From contig CAMRBQ010000009.1 in the NCBI GenBank assembly GCA_947040495.1, positions 1 to 53,080 on the forward strand: 53,080 nt of DNA, in the 5' to 3' direction. The position numbers were made by a program, and so were the translations under genes. Below, piece by piece: positions 26,932 to 36,403 of the stretch. The stretch comes from an uncultured Spirochaetia bacterium. GTDB lineage: Bacteria > Spirochaetota > Brachyspiria > Brachyspirales > Brachyspiraceae. The notes below the pieces were generated by a model, which was not told the origin of the DNA, did not search any database, and saw only the letters and a list, made by a program, of their open reading frames with translations. The stretch's first letter is position 1. Each line of letters opens with the position of its first letter.

Positions 26932-27621
26932 TTATTTAATTATATTCTCTATTTCTTCTTTGCTTAATCCAGTATACTTTATAATTTTAGATATATCTTC
27001 ATTGTTTTTTAACATACTCTTTACTATAGCTATTTTGCCTTGCTTTAATCCCTCTTCTTTACCCTCAGCCCTCTTGTCATTGCCATAATATTTTCTCTCT
27101 CTATCTATTCTCGGTTTAATTTCTTGATATGTTTTATACATCCAATCAGTGTGAATTAAATTCATATATTCATTTTCGTCTAAACTATAATATGTGTCAT
27201 CTGCCAAAATTAAATGGTCTATTATCTCAATCCCAAATGGCAAGCAAGCATGATAAAGCCTATTGGTTAAATCAAAATCGGCATTACTCAAATAAGGTGA
27301 CTCATTAACATCAGGGTGATTATGTGCTAATACAATTTTTTTTGAGTTATGATTTATAGCTGTTGCAAACATATCTACGGGGTCAATTATTTGCCTGTTG
27401 TTAGCCCCAATGGCTGCGATATAAATACAAACTACATATTCTTCAGAATCTATTCCCATAATCCAAAAATGCTCTTGGCTTTTTAATTCGTATTTTTCAT
27501 ATCTTAGAATATGCTTGAATATTTTATATGCATCTTTTGTATTTTCACATTTTACCGATTCTTTTATTTTGGAAGTTGGTATTAATATTTTATTTTTATT
27601 TTTTTGTTTATCGCTTTCCAT
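26932..27621 (-). CDS. RadC-like JAB/MPN domain protein with a transposase-type tail
   Basis: 229 residues. The middle part is a JAB metalloprotease-like domain as in RadC: IAAIGANN, then the metal motif AHNHPDVNESPYLSNAD. This has the HxH and SxxD of RadC but two extra residues between them. The usual helix-hairpin-helix part of RadC is missing. The C-terminal 45 residues (GKEEGLKQGKIAIVKSM, then GLSKEEIENI) resemble the tail of Rpn/PD-(D/E)XK-type transposase proteins, an odd combination. Function of RadC-like proteins is unknown; they often travel with mobile elements. No inverted repeats were seen next to it. Confidence 0.8.
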   Translation of the reverse strand: MESDKQKNKNKILIPTSKIKESVKCENTKDAYKIFKHILRYEKYELKSQEHFWIMGIDSEEYVVCIYIAAIGANNRQIIDPVDMFATAINHNSKKIVLAHNHPDVNESPYLSNADFDLTNRLYHACLPFGIEIIDHLILADDTYYSLDENEYMNLIHTDWMYKTYQEIKPRIDRERKYYGNDKRAEGKEEGLKQGKIAIVKSMLKNNEDISKIIKYTGLSKEEIENIIK

Positions 27622-27682
27622 AATTTTTACTTCTCTTTATTCATAATATTTTTTTAATATATGATGTCATTGACTGTAGAGG

Positions 27683-27699
27683 TAAGTTGCATATTCTAA
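27683..27699 (+). repeat. Degenerate copy of an intergenic repeat
   Basis: TAAGTTGCATATTCTAA matches, with two or three changes, the core TTAAGTTGYAYATTRTAA found at 33843 and 41174. It lies between the RadC-like gene and thiC. Confidence 0.4.
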
Positions 27700-27765
27700 T
27701 AAATAGCAGATTATTAATGCATTAAATTATGATAAAATTTAAATGAACAAACTCCAATGCATGGG

Positions 27766-29043
27766 CTATTTTTTTATAGTATCGCTATCTCTTTTCATAG
27801 AACAAAATTCACCGCACATGGTACAACATTCTACATCATCTGGTGTATCTTTTCTATATTCGAGACATTTTTCTTTATCCAATGCTGTTTCAAATTGTCC
27901 TTTCCAATCAAGGGCTTTTCTAAATGCACTCATTTTATGGTCCCGCTCTATTGCATTTGTATAGCCTGTTGCAATATCTGCTGCATGGGCTGCTATTTTA
28001 AATGCGATGACTCCCTCTTTGACATCTGAAAGTGTAGGTAGTCTAAGATGTTCTGCGGGGGTAACATAGCATAAAAAATCTGCACCAGTAGTGGCAGCAA
28101 GGGTAGCCCCAATTGCCCCAGTGATATGGTCATAGCCCGGAGCAATATCTGTTACAAGCGGACCTAATACATAGAAAGGTGCATTTTTACATAATTTTTT
28201 TTCTATTATCATGTTGGTTTCAATTTCATTAAATGGTATATGCCCCGGTCCTTCAATCATGACTTGCACTCCCTTAGCCCAAGCACGTTCTGTAAGTTCG
28301 CCAAGAGTGATAAGCTCATCAATCTGAAGTCTGTCTGTAGAGTCGGCTAAACATCCCGGACGCATGCCATCGCCAAGAGATATAGTAACATCATATTCTC
28401 TTAGTACATCGAGTATATCATCAAAATGTTCAAAGAAAGGATTTTGCTTATTGTTTGTATGCATCCATTCTAACATTATTGCACCGCCACGAGAAACACA
28501 TCCTGCGAGTCTTTCTGTATGGTTATATCTTTTTAATGTAGCTGATGTAAGCCCTGCATGAAGCGTCATAAAATCTACACCTTCAATAGCTTGGCGTTTT
28601 ATTATATCAAGAATTTCTTCTACACTAAGCTCATGCATTTTCTTGCCTTTTTTTATAGCCTCATGTCCTGCCTCATATAATGGAACAGTCCCTAAAGCAA
28701 CGCTACATTTATCAAGCAGCTGTCTTCGTATCTCAACAATATTGCCACCAGTTGATAAATCCATTATTGCGTCAGCACCATACTTTAATGCTACTTCCAT
28801 TTTTTCAAGTTCAAAGTCAATATTTGAAGCATTAGGAGAAGTGCCTAGATTAGCATTTATTTTTGTAGATAGCCCCTCGCCAACAGCAAGAGCTTTTATT
28901 TTTCTATTTTTATTTTTTACTATAGCTATAGTCCCTTTTTTTAATCTCTCAACAACTGTATTTTCATTCATATATTCATCTTTGGCAACTATCTTCATCT
29001 CTTCACTTATTTGGTTATTTAAAGCATATTCGCGTTGTGTCAT
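27766..29043 (-). CDS. thiC: Phosphomethylpyrimidine synthase ThiC
   Basis: 425 residues, the short form found in anaerobes and archaea. It converts 5-aminoimidazole ribotide to hydroxymethylpyrimidine phosphate for thiamine, using a [4Fe-4S] cluster and SAM. The cluster motif CxxCxxxxC is at the end (CTMCGEFC). Also typical are NLGTSP, IDLSTGG-like MDLSTGG, MIEGPGHIP and DFLCYVTPAEHL. No other thiamine gene is adjacent. I see no TPP riboswitch in the 190 bases upstream. AGGG stands ten bases before the ATG. Confidence 0.97.
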   Translation of the reverse strand: MTQREYALNNQISEEMKIVAKDEYMNENTVVERLKKGTIAIVKNKNRKIKALAVGEGLSTKINANLGTSPNASNIDFELEKMEVALKYGADAIMDLSTGGNIVEIRRQLLDKCSVALGTVPLYEAGHEAIKKGKKMHELSVEEILDIIKRQAIEGVDFMTLHAGLTSATLKRYNHTERLAGCVSRGGAIMLEWMHTNNKQNPFFEHFDDILDVLREYDVTISLGDGMRPGCLADSTDRLQIDELITLGELTERAWAKGVQVMIEGPGHIPFNEIETNMIIEKKLCKNAPFYVLGPLVTDIAPGYDHITGAIGATLAATTGADFLCYVTPAEHLRLPTLSDVKEGVIAFKIAAHAADIATGYTNAIERDHKMSAFRKALDWKGQFETALDKEKCLEYRKDTPDDVECCTMCGEFCSMKRDSDTIKK

Positions 29044-29233
29044 TTTATTATTACCCTAGTTTTTTATTTTAGATAGATATGTTACATCTAATAAGACAAT
29101 ATTTCAAATAATTTTTTATTTTCTATTAATGTTCATTTAAGTAAAAATTATAAAAGTTTAATCCGATATAGTGTTATATAGAAAGTTTGTTTGTGAAATT
29201 ATTAGATAAACTATAAGTAGAGTGGAGATATAT

Positions 29234-30283
29234 ATGTTAGGTAATAAAAATAGATATGAAGATAATATGGATTCTGAGCGATTTGATAAAGTAATAAATA
29301 ATATAAATAAAAAGAGTTATGATGATAGCGATAGCCCTTTTTCAGGTCCAAATGATAGCGATATCTATTTTGATAAAGATATAAATATAGATACAGAATC
29401 AGAGTTTGATATGGATGATGAAGAAGAGTATGCTCAAACAAAAAAAGAAAAAAGATTACAATCTATGTATGTTATAAATCTAACACCTTCACGTATGGGT
29501 ATTTTACTTGGTATATTATCATCGTTGATACTTATTATGTTTATTTTAGGTTTTCAATTTGGCATTAAAAAAAATATTAATAATGTAGTTAGTTCTAATA
29601 CAGATGTTTTATTTAGAGCGAACGAAAATGTTGTTGCAAATATAGATAATTTTAGCGCAAATAATTCTGGTGGTATAATTAAACAGCCTTCTACAAAAAC
29701 AGATATAGTAGATATGAGTTTGTTGAGTGAAAATCCTACTGATAATTCTGCTCTATTAAGTGCTGGTGCCGATATGCTTGATGTCGATGATATGTTAAGT
29801 AAAGATTTGGATGATATGGGCAATATTTTGGATAGCAGAAAAGAAAAAAAAGATGCAGAGGATATGTTAGATAATTATCTTATATCAGAACCTGCTTCAT
29901 ATATAGATGGTGAAAAAAGTACATCATTGAGTACATTTCCAAGCCCTAAAAATTATAATAATTTACCAAAGCCTTCTGTAGCAAAAACTATAGAAAAACC
30001 AAAGCCTAGCAATAGTCAATATTCTAAAGATAACTTTGTATACTTTATACAGGTGGCTGTTGCAAATAGTGAAAAGTCTGCAAATATCGAAAGGGATTAT
30101 TTGAGGGGCAAAAATTTTAATAAGGCTTTTGTTGTAGATGGTGTTAGTAGAGATGGCTCTGCTATGTATAAACTAAAAATAGGTAGATATGATACAAAGG
30201 GGCAAGCAGAAGAGGTTTTGGCAAAACTAAAAAGCATGTCAACTAAATATAATGATAGCTATGTATACCCCGATAATAAGTAA
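29234..30283 (+). CDS. Membrane-anchored SPOR-domain protein
   Basis: About 349 residues. The cytoplasmic N-terminus is very acidic (many Asp/Glu, about residues 10-65). One membrane segment (MGILLGILSSLILIMFILG, about 90-110) follows, then a long low-complexity linker. The last 75 residues form a SPOR domain (YFIQVAVANSEKSANIE, then YKLKIGRYDTKGQAEEVL). SPOR domains bind peptidoglycan stripped of stem peptides at division sites, so a septal role is likely. The ATG at 29234 has GGAG six bases before; a GTG at 29222 overlaps that site. Confidence 0.85.
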   Translation: MLGNKNRYEDNMDSERFDKVINNINKKSYDDSDSPFSGPNDSDIYFDKDINIDTESEFDMDDEEEYAQTKKEKRLQSMYVINLTPSRMGILLGILSSLILIMFILGFQFGIKKNINNVVSSNTDVLFRANENVVANIDNFSANNSGGIIKQPSTKTDIVDMSLLSENPTDNSALLSAGADMLDVDDMLSKDLDDMGNILDSRKEKKDAEDMLDNYLISEPASYIDGEKSTSLSTFPSPKNYNNLPKPSVAKTIEKPKPSNSQYSKDNFVYFIQVAVANSEKSANIERDYLRGKNFNKAFVVDGVSRDGSAMYKLKIGRYDTKGQAEEVLAKLKSMSTKYNDSYVYPDNK

Positions 30284-30339
30284 ACTATTTTGATATGTCA
30301 ATATCATATCAAAAGATTATAAATATATTCCATTAAATT

Positions 30340-30368
30340 TTGACAAAAATATATTTTATTATTATAAT
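30340..30368 (+). promoter_or_regulatory. Consensus sigma-70 promoter of the NhaC gene
   Basis: TTGACA (30340-30345) and TATAAT (30363-30368) with a 17-base AT-rich spacer. Expected start about 30375, giving a leader of about 40 bases. Confidence 0.85.
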
Positions 30369-30415
30369 TCGATATAAAAATAAGTCATGTAAATAAATTT
30401 AGGGGAATATTTTTT

Positions 30416-32044
30416 ATGGAACATTTTGGAATCTGGGGAATTATCCCTCCACTGTTAGCTATCGCTCTCGCTCTTATAACGAAAGATGTTATATTTTCAT
30501 TATTTTCTGGTATATTGTCGGGTACACTTATTGTGGCACATGGCAATCCATTTTATGCTCTTACAATATTAACAGATAAATTAGCAGATATGGTAGGCGA
30601 TTCTTGGAATATAAGGATACTATTATTTTGTGCTTTGATGGGGGCATTTGTTGGGATGTTCGCACAAACTGGAGCTACACGTGCCTTTGGTATTTGGGCG
30701 AGTAGATTCTTAAAAACTAAAAGAAGTGTTATGCTTTTTACATGGGTTTTTGGACTACTTATATTTATAGATGATTATTTTAATTCGCTTTCTGTTGGTA
30801 CAGTTATGCGTCCTGCTACAGATGAGAAGCGTATTTCACGTGCAAAACTCGCATATATTTTAGACTCTACAGCAGCTCCTGTATGTATAATTGCACCAAT
30901 ATCGACTTGGGTAGTTACAGTTATGAGTTATATTAGAGATTCGCAAGGGTTTAGTGATTTAGGTATGAGTGAATTTGTATTTTTCTTAAAAGTTATTCCT
31001 TATAATACATATGCCCTTTTGGCTTTGCTTTTTGTGTTTTTATTTGCTATGGGATTAAAGGATTATGGGCCTATGGCAAAAAGTGAAAAGAAAGCAAGTG
31101 AAGGTAAACTTTTTGATGAAGAGCTTTATGGTGCTTGTCCTGGCAATATGGAGAGTGTGTCTAATCCAAATGCTAGATGGTATGACATGATAATATCTCT
31201 TTTAATACTTATAGTTGTATGTATATCATTTTTTCCAATTACGACATGGCTTACTATAATGGGCGATGACCCAAATATTAATAGTTTTTTTCAAGCTATG
31301 GCGAGTTTAAGCATTAGAGATTCATTTATAAAAACTGATGCTTCAAAGGCTTTATTTTATGGGGCTATAGTTTCTTTATTTATTTCTTATTTATATTATC
31401 TGCTAAGACGCTTACTTACAATTAGATCTGCAGGTGATGCGATTATGGATGGTATAAAATCGATGGTGCCAGCTTTAATTGTACTATCTCTCGCTTGGAC
31501 TATAGGTAATGTCATTCGTTCTACCCCAGAGGATAATGGGCTTGGTCTTGCATTATTTTTATCCGAATCTGTGAGTGGTGGTGGTTTTCCTTTATGGATA
31601 TTGCCTGCCATTATGTATTTGCTTTCATGTCTTATAGCATTTTCAACTGGGACTAGCTGGGGGACATTTGGTATAATGATTCCTATAACTATGCCAATCG
31701 CTACATCTTTGGCTGCGGCTGCTGGCTATGTTGGAGCAGAGAGTCTAAATATTTTATTTATAACTATTGGTGCATTGATGAGTGGTGCTATATTTGGTGA
31801 CCATTGTTCTCCTATAAGCGATACAACTATACTTTCATCGACTGGTAGTAATTGCCCATTGCTTGAACATGTGGCGACACAGATGCCTTATGCTGTCACT
31901 GTGGCTATCGCTTCATTTATTGGTATAATTGTCGCAGGTATTACATTAAATGTTTTTATTTCTTTGTTAGTTGCTTTAGTTTCTCTTGTGGCTCTTATAT
32001 TTATAATGCCAAATGTTTTGCTAAAGATGAAAAAACAAGCCTAA
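30416..32044 (+). CDS. NhaC-family Na+/H+ antiporter
   Basis: 542 residues with about twelve membrane segments. IPPLLAIALALITKDVI at the start, IDDYFNSLSVGTVMRP, ILDSTAAPVCIIAPISTW and GAIFGDHCSPISDTTI are characteristic of the NhaC / YuiF-like family. It exchanges sodium (or an organic substrate in some members) for protons across the inner membrane. AGGGG precedes the ATG by ten bases. It has its own promoter and terminator. A 20-base stretch around its ATG is repeated before the gene at 44482. Confidence 0.92.
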   Translation: MEHFGIWGIIPPLLAIALALITKDVIFSLFSGILSGTLIVAHGNPFYALTILTDKLADMVGDSWNIRILLFCALMGAFVGMFAQTGATRAFGIWASRFLKTKRSVMLFTWVFGLLIFIDDYFNSLSVGTVMRPATDEKRISRAKLAYILDSTAAPVCIIAPISTWVVTVMSYIRDSQGFSDLGMSEFVFFLKVIPYNTYALLALLFVFLFAMGLKDYGPMAKSEKKASEGKLFDEELYGACPGNMESVSNPNARWYDMIISLLILIVVCISFFPITTWLTIMGDDPNINSFFQAMASLSIRDSFIKTDASKALFYGAIVSLFISYLYYLLRRLLTIRSAGDAIMDGIKSMVPALIVLSLAWTIGNVIRSTPEDNGLGLALFLSESVSGGGFPLWILPAIMYLLSCLIAFSTGTSWGTFGIMIPITMPIATSLAAAAGYVGAESLNILFITIGALMSGAIFGDHCSPISDTTILSSTGSNCPLLEHVATQMPYAVTVAIASFIGIIVAGITLNVFISLLVALVSLVALIFIMPNVLLKMKKQA

Positions 32045-32075
32045 TTATTTGATAATAAGCAGGCTATTTTTATAG
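32038..32075 (+). terminator. Terminator of the NhaC gene
   Basis: AGCCT (32038-32042) pairs with AGGCT (32061-32065), with an inner ATTAT/ATAAT stem, followed by ATTTTTAT. Confidence 0.65.
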
Positions 32076-32176
32076 TGTTTTTTATATAAATTTATACTAG
32101 ACTTTTTTATATGGTATAGTATAATCCACAAATAATAGGAATTTCCTGTTATCAATTTTTTATTAGGAGACTATTT

Positions 32177-32344
32177 ATGGCACATAAAATAACAGATGAT
32201 TGTATCGCTTGTGGCGCTTGTATAAGCGAATGTCCTGTTGAAGCAATTGCTGAGGGTGATATCTATGTAATAGATGCTGACACATGTACAGATTGTACAG
32301 CTTGTACATCTGTTTGTCCTAACGACGCTATTGTAGAGGGCTAA
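32177..32344 (+). CDS. 2[4Fe-4S] ferredoxin
   Basis: 55 residues, the clostridial ferredoxin size. Two CxxCxxCxxxCP motifs (CIACGACISECP and CTDCTACTSVCP) hold the two clusters. It carries low-potential electrons, for example to and from pyruvate:ferredoxin oxidoreductase or hydrogenase in an anaerobe. AGGAGA lies six bases before the ATG, and a TATAAT at 32120-32125 may be its -10 box. A strong terminator follows, so it is monocistronic. Confidence 0.97.
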   Translation: MAHKITDDCIACGACISECPVEAIAEGDIYVIDADTCTDCTACTSVCPNDAIVEG

Positions 32345-32369
32345 TTGCCACTTTGAATAGGTACAAAAT

Positions 32370-32413
32370 AAATTGGGTTGTATTATTTTTATAATATAGC
32401 CCAATTTTTTTAT
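32370..32413 (+). terminator. Strong terminator of the ferredoxin gene
   Basis: AAATTGGG (32370-32377) pairs with CCCAATTT (32400-32407). An inner TATTA/TAATA helix extends the stem, and a T-run follows at once. Confidence 0.9.
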
Positions 32414-32461
32414 ATTTTAAGGCTTGATGATAATGATATTTTGATTTTATGGAGATTATTG

Positions 32462-33844
32462 ATGAAAACTAGAGAAAGGCTTTCGGGTAGAGTGGGCTTT
32501 ATACTTGTATCATTAGGATGTGCGATTGGTATGGGTAATATTTGGCGTTTCCCATATATTACAGGACAATATGGCGGCGCAATTTTTGTTCTTATGTATA
32601 TTATATTTCTTTTTATGCTTGGGCTACCTATAATTATAATGGAATTTGCGATAGGAAGGGGTGGTCAAAAAAATCTTGTTAGTTCATATAAGGTATTAGA
32701 AAAGCCAACTCAAAAATGGCATTATGCTGGCTATGTTCAGATATTGGGTAATTTTTTGTTACTTGCATTTTATACTGTAGTTGCGGGATGGTGTTTGGCT
32801 TATTTTTTTGATATGTTAATGGGCAATCTTGAAGGGCTTAGTACTGAGGCTGTCGGGGCATATTTTGGAGCAACTTTAGAAAATCAACCAAGGCTTATTT
32901 TGTGGACTGCTATTGTAATTATTGTTTGTTCTATCATATGTGCTATTGGGCTTGAGAATGGTGTGGAAAAGTCAAATAAAATTATGATGAGCGCTCTTTT
33001 TGCTATTCTTATTATTTTGGTTGTACGCTCTGTTACATTAGATGGGGCTATTGAGGGGATAAAGTTTTATCTAGTACCAGATTTTAAAAAGTTTTTTGGA
33101 AGTGGTATAAGTCATTTTGCAAATGTTACATATGCAGCATTAGGGCAGGCATTTTTTACTCTAAGTATTGGTATGGGTAATATGGCTATATTTGGTAGTT
33201 ATATAGATAAAAAAAATAGACTAACAGGAGAGGCTATTGTTATTGTTATATTAGATACATTTATTGCTTTGCTTGCGGGGCTTATAATATTTCCTGCTAG
33301 TTTTGCATTCAATGTAAATCCGGGGCAAGGTGCGGGGCTTGCTTTTGTAACTTTACCTAATATATTTAATTTTATGCCTATGAGTAGATTATGGGGTTCG
33401 CTGTTTTTTATGTTCTTATCATTTGCGGCATTGTCTACTGTAATAGGTGTTATAGAAAATATATTTGCATTCTTTATGGATGAATATCATGTAAAAAGAA
33501 AGCGTATTTCTGCGATAATAGCTGTTGTACTTTTTGCGATAAGCATCCCTACAATACTAGGTTTTAGTGCATTAAAAAATTTCAATCCACTTGGAGAGGG
33601 GACTGTAGTTTTAGATTTGCTCGACTTTATAGTAAGCAATAATATCATGCCTATTGGTGGTGTTGTTATATTATTATTTTGTACTAGGCAAAGGGGTTGG
33701 GGATGGAAGAGTTTTATTTCAGAAGTTAATAGTGGGGCGGGTGTAAAGTTTCCTACTATTGCAAAGTTTTATATATCATTCATTCTTCCATTAATAATAT
33801 TAATTATATTTGTTGGTAAGTATATCGACTTATTTTTTAAATAG
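32462..33844 (+). CDS. Sodium-dependent SNF-family transporter
   Basis: 460 residues with about twelve membrane segments. The start LVSLGCAIGMGNIWRFPYI is the unwound TM1 motif of neurotransmitter:sodium symporters (LeuT/MhsT type). Na+-driven uptake of an amino acid is expected; the substrate is not readable. The ATG at 32462 is chosen because GGAG stands seven bases before and the protein then begins as in the family. An upstream in-frame ATG at 32378 lies in the ferredoxin terminator. It follows an independent terminator, so it likely has its own promoter in 32414-32450. Confidence 0.95.
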   Translation: MKTRERLSGRVGFILVSLGCAIGMGNIWRFPYITGQYGGAIFVLMYIIFLFMLGLPIIIMEFAIGRGGQKNLVSSYKVLEKPTQKWHYAGYVQILGNFLLLAFYTVVAGWCLAYFFDMLMGNLEGLSTEAVGAYFGATLENQPRLILWTAIVIIVCSIICAIGLENGVEKSNKIMMSALFAILIILVVRSVTLDGAIEGIKFYLVPDFKKFFGSGISHFANVTYAALGQAFFTLSIGMGNMAIFGSYIDKKNRLTGEAIVIVILDTFIALLAGLIIFPASFAFNVNPGQGAGLAFVTLPNIFNFMPMSRLWGSLFFMFLSFAALSTVIGVIENIFAFFMDEYHVKRKRISAIIAVVLFAISIPTILGFSALKNFNPLGEGTVVLDLLDFIVSNNIMPIGGVVILLFCTRQRGWGWKSFISEVNSGAGVKFPTIAKFYISFILPLIILIIFVGKYIDLFFK

Positions 33845-33882
33845 CTACTGCTATTGCGTAGGCTTAAGTTGTATATTGTAAT
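33843..33882 (+). repeat. Intergenic repeat copy
   Basis: ACTGCTATTGCGTAGG followed by CTTAAGTTGTATATTGTAA matches the GC-rich copy at 41174 with about eight changes and a 3-base gap. It sits just after the SNF gene stop. Confidence 0.45.
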
Positions 33883-33903
33883 GTAATTTAAAATATCAAT
33901 ATA

Positions 33904-33943
33904 TTTAGTTGCACTTTGTAATGCATTATAATGTGCAACTAAA
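33904..33943. repeat. 11-bp inverted repeat hairpin related to the intergenic repeat
   Basis: TTTAGTTGCAC (33904-33914) pairs exactly with GTGCAACTAAA (33933-33943) around an 18-base loop. The minus-strand sequence TTTAGTTGCACATTATAA equals the repeat core at 41190 except for one A. It could also end SNF or M23 transcripts. Confidence 0.6.
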
Positions 33944-33989
33944 ACTAGTTATAATAATAATATAATTAATAATCTTAAGTTTTTTTATA

Positions 33990-34856
33990 TTATGAAAAGT
34001 TCACCCTTCTTGTTAATGTTACAGTATGTCCACCAAAATCGGTTATCTCTGCTGTAAACTTATATTGCTGCCCTCTTGATGGCGAGAACACCCCACCTCG
34101 ATAAAAGTGTGAGTCTACACCATACACCTCTTCAAAAGTATATTCGGGCTTGACATAATATACATTGTCTTTTATTATGAGCTCTTCAAAATCATATTCT
34201 CTCATAAGTTTATCATTCATATAGATTTTTACATTTTTTAGACCAAGTGGAATATTTCCTGTGAAATCATTGGCTTTGACAAATATTTTAATCTCCCCGC
34301 TGTACCTTATTGACATTCCTTCACGTATATGTATAAGGGCTGGTTCTGTTCTTAGATATATACCCCATATCATAGGTGGTCTATCATCTTTAAATGCAGG
34401 GACTGTATAAAGTGGATTTATAACTTTATTTTGAGACATGTCTTCAACAGTTAGATGTAAATGTGCACCACCACTTCTACCACTATTGCCTGTAAGTGCT
34501 ATTATATCATTAGTTGTTACGGATTTTACTTTTTTATTTAAGCTATTTTTTTCAGTATGATAATAATAACTTCTAGTTTGGTTTGTATGTTCAATGACAG
34601 CAACATTGCCAACACCATATACTCTTCTTGTCGGATCATCTACTTCATCAAAATAATAAATAAGTTCTCCACTATCTATTGGGTATATTTCAAGTAAATT
34701 ACCACCTATATCTATTCCATTATGAAAGTGGTCGCTGCGAAATTCACCGAAGCTGCTTGTAATCCTTGGGTTTTCTGTTTTTAAGGGGCTATATACTGCA
34801 TAAGAGTTTATTACAGATAATAAAATTATAACCAAAAAGCTTATAATGTATTTCAT
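33990..34856 (-). CDS. Exported M23-family metallopeptidase
   Basis: 288 residues with a signal peptide (IISFLVIILLSVINSYA). The LytM/M23 domain lies in about residues 30-150: the zinc ligands are in HNGIDIG and HLHL, and the order HxxxD ... HxH is intact. It probably cuts peptide cross-links in the wall. A beta-rich C-terminal domain of unknown role follows. The ATG overlaps the stop of the upstream gene by four bases, and AGGAT precedes it, so the two are coupled. Confidence 0.93.
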   Translation of the reverse strand: MKYIISFLVIILLSVINSYAVYSPLKTENPRITSSFGEFRSDHFHNGIDIGGNLLEIYPIDSGELIYYFDEVDDPTRRVYGVGNVAVIEHTNQTRSYYYHTEKNSLNKKVKSVTTNDIIALTGNSGRSGGAHLHLTVEDMSQNKVINPLYTVPAFKDDRPPMIWGIYLRTEPALIHIREGMSIRYSGEIKIFVKANDFTGNIPLGLKNVKIYMNDKLMREYDFEELIIKDNVYYVKPEYTFEEVYGVDSHFYRGGVFSPSRGQQYKFTAEITDFGGHTVTLTRRVNFS

Positions 34857-36043
34857 ATTTTTATCCTTTTAAATGCATATATATAATTTTTTGTTATAAT
34901 TAAATATTCATTATCTTTTGTTGAAATAGAAATATTATATATTTGTTCGTCAAACATTTTTTGCCAAAGTATCTGATTGTTTTTTATGTCATATAAAATC
35001 AAAATACTTTTATCTATGCTCGATACTGAAAAGAAAACTACATTTTTAGATGAATCAAATTTCATATATTTAATATCACCAAGATTATACTTTTCTAAAT
35101 CAATATAGCCTTTCAATGCCCCATTTGCAAGATTATATATATTTATTTTCTTTTCTTCTTCGTGAAGCATGCTAACACTCATAGAAAATTCACTAATACC
35201 CAAGTATACATTTTTTCTAGCATCGCCCATTGTATTGATATGCCATATTAAATTACCTGTAGCATTATATACAGATAGATACTCATTTTTTATCCCTGTA
35301 ACTGAGGCAATAAAACTCCCTCTTTCTGTAATAGAAACAGCCTTAGATACATTTATTTCACTAATTATTGGTATGACTTGAAATCCGAGTTTGCCTGTTC
35401 TATAATACATAATAATATTGCCATTGATATAGCCAACGACATAGTCGCCCGTTTCTTTTGAAAAGGCACTATCTGTAATATACTCACCATATCTTTTACT
35501 ACCATCGGTAAGCATATTATGATTCCAGTCTATTAATGTGAATGAGGAATTTTCACTCGAATGTAGTGATATAACATTTGCATAGCTTGCAACCTCAGGG
35601 TATGATGATGTATTAGTTTTCCAAAGGCTTCTCCCAAACTTATCAAATGCACTCATATCTAGCCCAAATCTTTTATATACTATATAGTTATCTTTATTGA
35701 CAGAGGCTATTTCATTATTTGCGAGACTTTTATATGATAAGCTAAAACCATTGTTATCAAAATAGTGGATAAATTGTCCATTTAATGTGAAAAAATCTAG
35801 TAGAAATTGACCTTCTATTTTTACGATAGGGTCGCTATAAGGTTCGCCATATTGCCCTGCTTCTTTTATCCATACATTTACTATGGAATACTCTTCTGAC
35901 ATTCTTTTATTATTTATAAAAAAGAAAAATAATATAAATAGAAGAGAGGCAACGATTATAGGTAGCTTATTTAAATGAAAAAAATCAAATAATTTTATCT
36001 CTTGAACTTTGTATTTTAAGCGTTGTTTTTTCCTTTTAATCAC
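34853..36043 (-). CDS. Membrane-anchored beta-propeller-like protein
   Basis: About 396 residues. A short basic cytoplasmic start (KRKKQRLKYK) and a single membrane segment (LPIIVASLLFILFFFFI) anchor a large outer part made of repeated strands, such as LSVYNATGNLIWHI and SILILYDIKNNQILWQKM. These look like PQQ/quinoprotein-type blades. No catalytic motif is seen. The GTG at 36043 is taken because GGAG stands 11 bases before; a TTG at 36067 is possible. It overlaps the M23 gene by four bases and likely acts in the same envelope process. Confidence 0.75.
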   Translation of the reverse strand: MIKRKKQRLKYKVQEIKLFDFFHLNKLPIIVASLLFILFFFFINNKRMSEEYSIVNVWIKEAGQYGEPYSDPIVKIEGQFLLDFFTLNGQFIHYFDNNGFSLSYKSLANNEIASVNKDNYIVYKRFGLDMSAFDKFGRSLWKTNTSSYPEVASYANVISLHSSENSSFTLIDWNHNMLTDGSKRYGEYITDSAFSKETGDYVVGYINGNIIMYYRTGKLGFQVIPIISEINVSKAVSITERGSFIASVTGIKNEYLSVYNATGNLIWHINTMGDARKNVYLGISEFSMSVSMLHEEEKKINIYNLANGALKGYIDLEKYNLGDIKYMKFDSSKNVVFFSVSSIDKSILILYDIKNNQILWQKMFDEQIYNISISTKDNEYLIITKNYIYAFKRIKI

Positions 36044-36118
36044 AGGCCTGCTGTCTCCAAAATACAATTTCTATTTTGTCATCATTATATTTATTTTTAA
36101 TGTTTACTATTTGCTTTG

Positions 36119-36403
36119 TCATAATGAACAAATAGAGCGTATAACTTCTAGTTTTTCTCTTTCTCTTTGACTTAATGCTGCATGTTTTGATTTATGTTCA
36201 ATATCCCGAGCGAGGTCTAAAAATATATCTTTGATTATTTCACAAGCTTCTTGTAAAGAGGAGGCATTGCCTTTTATTGAAAGTTTTTCATTCCAAACAT
36301 TATATGTTTCATCATCAACTTTTAACATATAACAATATAATGGTGCTTTAAAATGTACATCGCTTGTATCTGTAAATTTAAGTTCTATTTTTTGTTTTCT
36401 CAT
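36119..36403 (-). CDS. Hypothetical cytoplasmic protein
   Basis: 94 residues, no signal. The N-terminal half is strand-rich (IELKFTDTSDVHFKAPLY), the second half helical (ACEIIKDIFLDLARDIEHK). Its start overlaps the stop of the upstream gene by four bases. I do not recognise a family. Confidence 0.7.
   Translation of the reverse strand: MRKQKIELKFTDTSDVHFKAPLYCYMLKVDDETYNVWNEKLSIKGNASSLQEACEIIKDIFLDLARDIEHKSKHAALSQREREKLEVIRSICSL

Noticed and set aside
29044..29233. Possible TPP riboswitch before thiC
   Set aside because: Neither the CTGAGA element nor the other conserved TPP-binding stretch can be found on the minus strand.
29211..29441. Tyrosine-rich open frame on the minus strand
   Set aside because: It is antisense to the acidic Asp/Asn-rich start of the SPOR-domain gene, and its composition follows from that.
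32378..32461. 28-codon N-terminal extension of the SNF transporter
   Set aside because: It reads through the ferredoxin terminator, lacks similarity to the family, and the ATG at 32462 has a good ribosome site.
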